9,532 bases of DNA from Bacteroidales bacterium (GTDB lineage: Bacteria; Bacteroidota; Bacteroidia; Bacteroidales; UBA932). Position 1 is the stretch's first letter; each line of letters opens with the position of its first letter. The notes below the pieces were generated by a model, which did no database searches, was not told the origin of the DNA, and saw nothing but the letters and a program-made list of their open reading frames with translations. This document shows, in pieces, positions 1 to 5,404 of the stretch. Position numbers and translations under genes: made by a program. The stretch covers positions 1 to 9,532 of the forward strand of contig JAFZLQ010000061.1 in assembly GCA_017551425.1 (NCBI GenBank). The letters are read 5' to 3'.

Positions 1-626
1 ATGTTCTGCAGGTTGATGAAGTGGTCTGCCTGCAGTGCGCTGATGGGGATGACGGAGGTTGTGGTGTCCCAGTTGAGTATGGTCACGGTAGTGAGGGCCA
101 CGGACTTGACTTCTCCGTCAACATTGAATTTGGGTACCTGGATCCAGTCGTCGATGTTCAGAAGATGGTGCCTCCTCAGGTGGATGAACGCCGCCACACC
201 CTTGAGTTTGTCCTGGAAGATCCAGCCGGCCACTGAGCCGATGACGCCGAACGCCGCGGCGAGCCTGCCGTCCTTCTGGATATTGAATATCAATATGAAG
301 CCTATTATCCAGAGGCCCAGGGCGGCGAGGATGGTAATCTGGCACCAGGTAATGCCGGCCTCCTGCTTGGTGAGGCTGAACAGGCCGGACAGGGTGCCGC
401 ATGCCTTGATGACCAGCCATACGGCCAGGTTCATGCCCAGCAGGCAGACGCAGGGAATCCAGTCGCCGTGCGCCAGGATATACGAAATGCCCACGGATAC
501 CGGAGTCAGCAGGAGAAGAAAGGCCCAGAACGCCCTCGGGCGCCACTCGACCAGGGCCCCGAATATCTGACGCCACAGTTTGCCGGATGCCAGGTTCTTC
601 TTGGATAGTTTTGTAAGCAGGTTCAT
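1..626 (-). CDS. MscS-family mechanosensitive ion channel, N-terminal part (3' end outside window)
   Basis: The minus strand is open from an ATG at 626 to the window edge (208 codons, no stop), so this is the first part of a longer gene. Three hydrophobic segments lie at about residues 32-52, 57-77 and 92-116. A fourth, Ala/Gly-rich segment at about 122-138 (AAAFGVIGSVAGWIFQD) resembles the pore-lining TM3 of MscS. The following soluble beta domain has the MscS pattern: LLNIDDWIQVP at 155-165, DGEV at 170-173, TTVTILNWD at 179-187 and a V-I-P segment near 192-194. This family forms inner-membrane channels that open under membrane tension and release solutes during osmotic downshock. The extra transmembrane helices recall the larger YbdG/YnaI-like members, but the subfamily is my inference. 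It is divergent from the methionine sulfoxide reductase gene. I chose ATG 626 because it is the first start after a promoter-like box and leaves a short cytoplasmic N-terminus. The family call is secure. Confidence 0.9.
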   Translation of the reverse strand, partial: MNLLTKLSKKNLASGKLWRQIFGALVEWRPRAFWAFLLLLTPVSVGISYILAHGDWIPCVCLLGMNLAVWLVIKACGTLSGLFSLTKQEAGITWCQITILAALGLWIIGFILIFNIQKDGRLAAAFGVIGSVAGWIFQDKLKGVAAFIHLRRHHLLNIDDWIQVPKFNVDGEVKSVALTTVTILNWDTTTSVIPISALQADHFINLQN

Positions 627-648
627 CTGTACTGAAGATTCGTCGGCA

Positions 649-695
649 ACAAATATAATAATTATTCTTCTGCTGGCGAAAAGTGTTATATTTGT
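649..695. promoter_or_regulatory. Divergent promoter region with a perfect 10-base inverted repeat
   Basis: The AT-rich gap between the channel gene and the reductase gene carries ACAAATATAA at 649-658 and its exact reverse complement TTATATTTGT at 686-695, separated by 27 bases. Each arm contains TATATTTG, which fits the Bacteroidota primary sigma -7 consensus TAnnTTTG: minus strand at 657-650 for the channel gene, plus strand at 687-694 for the reductase gene. A weak -33-like TTTTC lies 20 bases upstream of the minus-strand box (682-678). No good -33 match is seen for the plus strand. The symmetry may simply reflect two facing -7 boxes, or it may also be an operator controlling both genes together. 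Only the sequence match is observed; use as a promoter is inferred. Confidence 0.6.
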
Positions 696-699
696 GACC

Positions 700-1605
700 A
701 TGGAAAGCGTTATCTACTTTGCGGGCGGATGCTTCTGGGGCGTCGAGCATTTCTTCAAGGGCGTTGACGGCGTACTCGCCACAATGCCGGGCTACGCCAA
801 CGGCAGCGTAAGCAATCCCGCCTACGAGCAGGTTTATACAGACACCACCGGCCACGCAGAGACCGTACGCGTGAGTTACGACCCGTCCCGCGTGAGCCTG
901 GAGCGCCTCGTGCGCCTGTTTTTTGCCATTATCGACCCGCTGTCGCTCAACCGCCAGGGGCATGACGAGGGCACCCGCTACCGTACCGGCGTGTACTACG
1001 CTTCCGAGGACGAACGCCGGGTGATAGAGCCGGTATTCCGCGCCGTATCCGCACGGCTCGGGGCGCCCCTTGCCGTAGAGCTGGAGCCGCTCCGCTCGTT
1101 CTGGAGCGCGGAGGAACGCCACAGGGATTACCTGGACAATAACGCCGGCGGCTACTGCCACCTGCCCCTCAAGGCCTTCAGGTACCTGCGTCTCTATCAG
1201 GACGTTGAGCTGCTTCTCGGGGACGAGCCGGACCCTGTCGCCCGCCAGGCCGAGGCCGCAGCGCTGATCGCAGAGCGCATGCGCTTCTTCTGGACCGGGT
1301 TTTACAGGGTAGCCGGAGACACCCTGGTGCTCGGGCCTTTCCAGGGCCCGGCGGCCTGCCTGCGAATCGCCCGCGGCCGCGGAGTCTGCGGCGCCGCATG
1401 GGAGCGAGCCCGCACCGTTGTCGTGCCCGACGTGGAAGCCTTCCCCGGCCACATCGCCTGCAGCAGCCTCTCCCGCTCGGAGATAGTGGTCCCCCTTATC
1501 CGGGACGGGGCCGTCACGGCCGTCCTCGACATAGACAGCACCGAGCCCGCCACCTTCGACGAGGTCGATGCCGTATGGCTGGAAATGATCGCCGAGCTGG
1601 TCTAG
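700..1605 (+). CDS. msrA: MsrA-fRMsr fusion: peptide methionine-(S)-sulfoxide reductase joined to free methionine-(R)-sulfoxide reductase
   Basis: This 301-residue protein has two complete enzyme domains. Residues 1-158 are MsrA: GCFWG at 10-14 with catalytic C11, GHAETV at 51-56, and GYCH at 151-154 with C153 as probable resolving Cys. Residues about 163-301 are the GAF-fold fRMsr (MsrC, E. coli YebR): WTGFY at 198-202, TLVLGPFQG at 208-216, GHIAC at 250-254 and LDIDS at 276-280. C220, C230 and C254 keep the 10- and 24-residue spacing of the three E. coli fRMsr cysteines (C84, C94, C118), and E261, D277 and D279 match its acidic substrate ligands. MsrA reduces the S epimer of free and protein-bound Met sulfoxide; fRMsr reduces only the free R epimer. 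No signal peptide, so cytoplasmic. ATG 700 is preferred over the upstream in-frame ATG at 580 because MsrA homologues begin just before IYFAGGCFWG. The start lies six bases after a -7 box, so the mRNA may be leaderless. Confidence 0.93.
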   Translation: MESVIYFAGGCFWGVEHFFKGVDGVLATMPGYANGSVSNPAYEQVYTDTTGHAETVRVSYDPSRVSLERLVRLFFAIIDPLSLNRQGHDEGTRYRTGVYYASEDERRVIEPVFRAVSARLGAPLAVELEPLRSFWSAEERHRDYLDNNAGGYCHLPLKAFRYLRLYQDVELLLGDEPDPVARQAEAAALIAERMRFFWTGFYRVAGDTLVLGPFQGPAACLRIARGRGVCGAAWERARTVVVPDVEAFPGHIACSSLSRSEIVVPLIRDGAVTAVLDIDSTEPATFDEVDAVWLEMIAELV

Positions 1606-1627
1606 AAGCCGCTGCAGGGCGGTTTTT
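1606..1627 (+). terminator. Intrinsic terminator after the MsrA-fRMsr gene
   Basis: Directly after the TAG stop, AAGCCGC (1606-1612) can pair with GCGGTTT (1619-1625) around a 6-base loop. The GC core is CCGC/GCGG, followed by a run of five T (1623-1627) and another T-rich stretch at 1630-1634. The stem is short but GC-rich and correctly placed. It would separate the reductase transcript from the sigma-54 promoter that follows. Confidence 0.6.
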
Positions 1628-1631
1628 GATT

Positions 1632-1650
1632 TTTGGCAAGGCTTTTGCAA
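1632..1650 (+). promoter_or_regulatory. Sigma-54 (RpoN) -24/-12 promoter
   Basis: The sequence TGGCAAG-GCTT-TTGCA (1634-1649) matches the sigma-54 consensus TGGCACG-N4-TTGCW at 11 of 12 fixed positions; the only difference is A for C at 1639. The invariant GG (1635-1636) and GC (1647-1648) are exactly 10 bases apart, as RpoN requires. The predicted start of transcription is near 1660, giving a leader of about 30 bases before the ATG at 1691. The site lies just after the upstream terminator, as expected for an independent promoter. Sigma-54 promoters need an enhancer-binding AAA+ activator; none is encoded in this window. Confidence 0.72.
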
Positions 1651-1690
1651 TTCATCGGATGAAGTATTAACAATTTAAACACTTACTGCG

Positions 1691-2788
1691 ATGAGAACAA
1701 TGAATTACAATTACATGGCGCTTCTTGCGATGCTGATGCTCGTATCGGCGCCCGCGCTCGCGCAGTCAGGTGCACGGCGCAACACCACAGTAACGGAGCG
1801 TCAGGAGGCCAAAGCCGAGCGCAAGCAGAACAAGGTCGATGAGGTTCAGAAACCGGCCAATGTTTCCAACCAGAGCGCTACCGACATCAAGCTCCGCAAT
1901 CCCGGCGGATCGGCTTCCGACCGCAGGAACGGCAGTGACTCCGACAAGTCTTCCGGCAACAGCTCCGGCAGCGGTGCCGCCGCAAACAACAATAACGGAA
2001 ACGTTTCCGTGGGCGGAGGCAACTACGGCAACAACGGAGGCAAAGCCGGCAACAACGGAGGATACTCCGGGAACAACGGCGGAAAGTCCAACAACGGCGG
2101 AAATTACGGTGGCTATGGCAATGGCAACTACGGTGGAAACTACGGTGGCAACCACGGAGGCTATGGCAACGGCAACAACAACGGCGTCCGTCCTCCTGTA
2201 AACAACGGAGGCAATTACGGCAACGGAGGCAACTACGGAGGCTACAACGGTAAAGACCGTCCCAACTCCGGCAACGGTGGCTATTATGGCGGGAATTACG
2301 GCAAGTATCCCGGAGGTTACAACGACATCTATCCCGGTGTCCGTCCCGGACTTCCCAACTCGCGCAACTATAGCAATTACGATATAGTTTACCGTACCAA
2401 CGCCTCCTCCATCGTCCTGAGGACCGCCTTCCGCACCAAGGAAGAGGCATACCGCTACGTGGAGAGACTGCTCTCCGACAACATGTACACCATAGGAACC
2501 TACGGCAACGGTTACAGTTGGCTGCTGAGCGAAGTGAGTTTCATACCTACTCCTTTCGACTGGACCAATCCGATGACCCACAACCAGTTCCGCATCAAGG
2601 TGAACTTCTACAAGAGCTTCGGCTACGTGCGAGTGGCGATAAGCGGCGAGTGGCGTGAATCCATACTTTCGAGTTCCTACTCGATCCTGAGGTTCCAGCC
2701 CAGCAGCGACTACAGTACCTACTACGCATGGAACGTCCTCGAAGACCTCGCCGACAGCATCCCTCACAGCAGCATCTCATACAGATAA
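1691..2788 (+). CDS. Secreted Gly/Asn/Tyr-rich low-complexity protein with a C-terminal folded domain
   Basis: I do not recognise a named family for this 365-residue protein. It starts with a clear Sec signal peptide: a hydrophobic run from about 9 to 19, then PALA with cleavage likely after A24. There is no lipobox Cys. Residues 29-58 are charged and probably helical (many Lys, Arg, Glu). Residues 70-100 are rich in Ser, Asp and Asn. Residues 108-210 are a low-complexity tract built of NNGG, NYGG and GNGN units. Residues about 228-365 look like a compact alpha/beta domain: a strand near 240-247, an amphipathic helix at 249-263 (TKEEAYRYVERLL), strands near 274-285, 299-308 and 311-320, and a final helix near 346-357. 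It probably acts in the periplasm or outside the cell. It is expressed alone, between two terminators, from a probable sigma-54 promoter. ATG 1691 is chosen because its Arg2 supplies the signal-peptide n-region; ATG 1700 is an alternative. Confidence 0.88.
   Translation: MRTMNYNYMALLAMLMLVSAPALAQSGARRNTTVTERQEAKAERKQNKVDEVQKPANVSNQSATDIKLRNPGGSASDRRNGSDSDKSSGNSSGSGAAANNNNGNVSVGGGNYGNNGGKAGNNGGYSGNNGGKSNNGGNYGGYGNGNYGGNYGGNHGGYGNGNNNGVRPPVNNGGNYGNGGNYGGYNGKDRPNSGNGGYYGGNYGKYPGGYNDIYPGVRPGLPNSRNYSNYDIVYRTNASSIVLRTAFRTKEEAYRYVERLLSDNMYTIGTYGNGYSWLLSEVSFIPTPFDWTNPMTHNQFRIKVNFYKSFGYVRVAISGEWRESILSSSYSILRFQPSSDYSTYYAWNVLEDLADSIPHSSISYR
2012..2320 (+). repeat. Degenerate in-frame repeat tract coding for NNGG/NYGG units
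   Basis: Within the secreted-protein gene the DNA is made of imperfect copies of short units such as AACAACGGAGGC and GGCAACTACGGTGGA, all in frame, coding roughly residues 108-210. Copies differ at third codon positions (GGA, GGC and GGT for Gly; AAC and AAT for Asn). This suggests an old expansion kept by selection on the protein rather than a fresh slippage array. Copy number could still vary between strains. Confidence 0.75.
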
Positions 2789-2817
2789 GCCATTCTAATA
2801 AATTTACTAACTACAGC

Positions 2818-2846
2818 AAAAGGTCGACTCCGGTCGGCCTTTTTTT
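2818..2846 (+). terminator. Strong intrinsic terminator after the secreted-protein gene
   Basis: AAGGTCGAC (2820-2828) pairs with GTCGGCCTT (2833-2841) around a TCCG tetraloop (2829-2832): nine pairs, one of them a G-U wobble. A run of T at 2840-2846 follows and a run of A precedes it, so the A and T tracts can lengthen the stem. It lies 30 bases after the TAA stop and has the full form of a Rho-independent terminator. Confidence 0.88.
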
Positions 2847-2848
2847 AC

Positions 2849-2856
2849 TATTTTTG
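2849..2856 (+). promoter_or_regulatory. -7 promoter box (TATTTTTG) directly before the GH92 gene
   Basis: TATTTTTG at 2849-2856 fits the Bacteroidota -7 consensus TAnnTTTG and ends four bases before the GH92 start codon at 2861. Transcription would start at or next to the ATG, giving a leaderless or nearly leaderless mRNA, as also predicted for the reductase gene. The -33 region would fall inside the preceding terminator hairpin and shows no TTTG. The box could instead be partly fortuitous in the T tract that follows the terminator. Confidence 0.45.
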
Positions 2857-2860
2857 CATC

Positions 2861-5404
2861 ATGACCGGTATCCTTGCAATTCTCCTCGCCCTGTCCCTGA
2901 CCCGCTTTGCAGACCCTATGGTCGGCACCGGCGCCCACGGCCATACCTTCCCGGGCGCATGCGCCCCGTTCGGCATGATCCAGCTCAGCCCCGACACACG
3001 TCCGAACCCCACCGACTGGGACGGATGCAGCGGCTACCATTATTCAGACAGCCTGATATACGGATTCAGCCACACTCACCTGTCCGGTACGGGATGCCAG
3101 GACTGGTGCGACATCCTCGTCACCCCGGGAGACGGTCCCTCTGCCTTCAGCCACAGGCGGGAGAAGGCCAGTCCGGGCTATTATGAGGTGAGGCTAGACA
3201 ACGGCGTACGCGTGCGCCTTGCCGCCGGGCGGCGGGTCGCGGTGCACGAATACACCTTCAGGCGCGGCCCTGCGAGCATAACCGTCAACCTCAGGCACAG
3301 GGACCCCCTGGACGACTTCGCCATCAACTGCGGCCCCGGCTGGGTGAGCGGCAAGCGCGTTTCCAGCAGCTGGGCCCTCGGACAGCAGCTGTACTTCTAT
3401 ATCGAGTTCTCCGAGGATGCCGAATGCGAACTGCTCGACGGAGGCCGTGCTGCGCGCTTTACTTTCAAAGGCAAGAGGGTCACCCTGCGCGCCGCAATCT
3501 CCAGCGTGTCCGAAGACGGCGCCCGCGCAAACCTCATGAGCGAGTATCCTGCGAGCCTGAACGGGCTCCGGAAATCCACCCGGGCGCAGTGGGAGGCGTA
3601 TCTGGGCAAGCTCAGGAGCCCCTGGAAGGACCGCGAGCACAAGCGGCGCTTCTATACGGCGCTGTATCATACCGGCATCCACCCGTCGCTTTATTCCGAC
3701 GCCGACGGCCGCTACCGGGGCATGGACGGGCAGGTCCACACAGCCGACGGATGGGAGCGTTACACCGTATTCTCGACCTGGGACACATTCCGGGGCGAGC
3801 ATCCTCTGCTGTTTGAGATCGAGCCGGAACGCAGCGCCGACTTCATCCGTTCCATGATATCGATTTACGAAGAGAACGGCAAGCTGCCGGTGTGGGAGCT
3901 GTCCGGCTGGGAGACAGACTGCATGATAGGCTACAATTCGGCGCCCGTCATAGCCGACGCAGTCGCCCGCGGCATCACCGGATTCGACGTGGAGAAGGCG
4001 TACGAGGCCATGGTGGCGAGTTCGCTGAGGCCCGAATACGGCATGGAAAGCTTCCGCCGCAACGGCCTGGTGCTGGGTGACGACGAGCACGAAAGCGTCT
4101 CCAAGACACTCGAGTTCGCTTATGACGACTGGTGCGTGGCGCAGGTCGCCAAATATCTCGGGCGGCAGGAGGATTATGAAAAGTACATGCGCTCGGCGCA
4201 GTACTGGCGCAACGTGTTCGACCCGTCCACCGGCTTCATGCGCGCACGCCTGAACGGCTGCTGGTTTTCCCCCTTCGACCCCCGCGAGGTCAACAACAAC
4301 TACACCGAGGCCAACTCCTGGCAGTACTCGTTCTTCGTGCCCCAGGACGTGGCCGGACTGGTTGAGGCCCTTGGCGGCACAGAAGCCTTCCTGGAGCGTC
4401 TGGACGGCCTGTTCGAGGCCCCGGAGGGCACTACCGGCCGCACCCAGGCGGACATAACAGGCTGCATAGGCCAGTACGCCCACGGCAACGAGCCGAGTCA
4501 CCACATACCCTACCTGTATGCCGCCGTGGGGCGTCCAGACAAGACGCAGGCCTGCGTGGACCGCATCATGGAGGAGCTCTATAGCTCGGCTCCCGACGGG
4601 CTTTGCGGCAACGACGACTGCGGCCAGATGTCGGCCTGGTACGTACTGAGCGCCCTCGGACGCTATCCCGTCTGCCCCGGGTATTACGGCGCCGGGATGA
4701 CGTCCATACCCAAGACCATCGTAGTCAACCCCTGGTTCGAAATGGCAGGCAGCATGTTTGCCGATTCGCTTGAGGTGTCGATAGGGGGCGAGGGCAGGAT
4801 ATGGTACCGCATAGACAACGGCGGTTTCAAGCCTTACGCGGGCCCGTTCGTCGTGCGGAAGAGCTGCACCATGGAGGCTTATTCCGAGCTCGACGGGCAG
4901 CGCAGCTTCGTCAGCAGGAGCAGCGTGAACAGGATACTGGGCGACAGGGACATCACGATTTATTCGAAATTCTCAAGGCAGTACACCGCGGGAGGCCCGG
5001 AAGGCCTTATCGACGGCCGCCAGGGAGGCGTGAACTGGCGTACAGGCGGCTGGCAGGGATACCAGGACACCGACTTCGAGGCCATGGTGGATCTTCGCAA
5101 ACCGCGCAGGATCAGGCTGATATCCGCAGGCTTCTGCCAGGATGCACGTTCCTGGATATGGATGCCGCGAACCGTACATTATTCGGTTTCTTCCAACGGC
5201 GTCTCCTTCACTCCGATGGCGTCCATAGACACTCCCGTGAGCGACCGGGACCTCGAAGTCCGGCGCTGGGAATGTTCCGCAAAGGTCGATGTGGAGGCCC
5301 GTTACGTGAAGGTGTGGGCGGAGAATTACGGCGCCATACCGGAATGGCACCCCGGAGCCGGTTATCCGGCGTTCATCTTCATCGACGAGATTACTGTGAA
5401 ATGA
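2861..5404 (+). CDS. GH92 family alpha-mannosidase with C-terminal beta-sandwich domain
   Basis: The 847-residue product is a glycoside hydrolase family 92 enzyme, a family of calcium-dependent, inverting exo-alpha-mannosidases that trim N-glycans or yeast mannan. Family signatures are DPMVGTGAHGHTFPG (18-32) and PFGMIQLSPDTR (36-47) in the N-terminal beta domain. The (alpha/alpha)6 barrel shows STWDTFRGEHPL (305-316), WELSGWETDCMIGYNS (345-360), YTEANSWQY (481-489), HGNEPSHH (541-548) and GNDDCGQMSAWYV (583-595). By memory alignment, E483 is the likely general acid and D585/D586 supply the base. Residues about 706-847 form a discoidin/F5-8 C-like domain (GLIDG at 715-719). The N-terminus has only a short hydrophobic stretch (about 3-13) with no basic n-region, so secretion is likely but not certain; no upstream in-frame start codon is visible. 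No SusC/SusD genes adjoin it. It overlaps the convergent exporter gene by 14 bases. Linkage specificity cannot be read from sequence. Confidence 0.95.
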   Translation: MTGILAILLALSLTRFADPMVGTGAHGHTFPGACAPFGMIQLSPDTRPNPTDWDGCSGYHYSDSLIYGFSHTHLSGTGCQDWCDILVTPGDGPSAFSHRREKASPGYYEVRLDNGVRVRLAAGRRVAVHEYTFRRGPASITVNLRHRDPLDDFAINCGPGWVSGKRVSSSWALGQQLYFYIEFSEDAECELLDGGRAARFTFKGKRVTLRAAISSVSEDGARANLMSEYPASLNGLRKSTRAQWEAYLGKLRSPWKDREHKRRFYTALYHTGIHPSLYSDADGRYRGMDGQVHTADGWERYTVFSTWDTFRGEHPLLFEIEPERSADFIRSMISIYEENGKLPVWELSGWETDCMIGYNSAPVIADAVARGITGFDVEKAYEAMVASSLRPEYGMESFRRNGLVLGDDEHESVSKTLEFAYDDWCVAQVAKYLGRQEDYEKYMRSAQYWRNVFDPSTGFMRARLNGCWFSPFDPREVNNNYTEANSWQYSFFVPQDVAGLVEALGGTEAFLERLDGLFEAPEGTTGRTQADITGCIGQYAHGNEPSHHIPYLYAAVGRPDKTQACVDRIMEELYSSAPDGLCGNDDCGQMSAWYVLSALGRYPVCPGYYGAGMTSIPKTIVVNPWFEMAGSMFADSLEVSIGGEGRIWYRIDNGGFKPYAGPFVVRKSCTMEAYSELDGQRSFVSRSSVNRILGDRDITIYSKFSRQYTAGGPEGLIDGRQGGVNWRTGGWQGYQDTDFEAMVDLRKPRRIRLISAGFCQDARSWIWMPRTVHYSVSSNGVSFTPMASIDTPVSDRDLEVRRWECSAKVDVEARYVKVWAENYGAIPEWHPGAGYPAFIFIDEITVK

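Noticed and set aside
1..570. Plus-strand open frame of 189 codons opposite the channel gene
   Set aside because: Its protein has no recognisable domain, while the minus strand of the same DNA codes a clear MscS pore helix and beta domain. It is a shadow frame of GC-rich DNA.
580..699. Upstream in-frame start (ATG 580) adding 40 residues to the MsrA-fRMsr fusion
   Set aside because: It would overlap the start of the divergent channel gene and read through both promoter boxes. MsrA homologues start just before IYFAGGCFWG, which matches ATG 700.
1504..1525. GC-rich imperfect palindrome about 135 bases upstream of the predicted sigma-54 start, as an enhancer-binding site
   Set aside because: The distance would suit an RpoN activator site, but the palindrome (core GGCCG-TCA-CGGCC) lies inside conserved fRMsr codons in very GC-rich DNA, where such symmetry is common by chance. 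There is no second copy.
118..1650. Minus-strand open frame of 510 codons crossing the channel gene, the divergent promoter and the reductase gene
   Set aside because: It runs antisense through a strongly supported MsrA-fRMsr gene, uses the wrong frame of the channel gene and spans an AT-rich promoter region. Its protein is rich in Gly, Arg and Ala with no family signature.
1766..2767. Minus-strand open frame of 333 codons opposite the Gly/Asn-rich gene
   Set aside because: Its Val/Ala-rich repetitive product is simply the mirror of the Gly/Asn repeat codons. The plus strand has a signal peptide, a promoter and terminators that fit.
3194..4504. Minus-strand open frame of 436 codons inside the GH92 gene
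   Set aside because: The plus strand shows conserved GH92 motifs throughout this range, and the antisense product has no recognisable domain.
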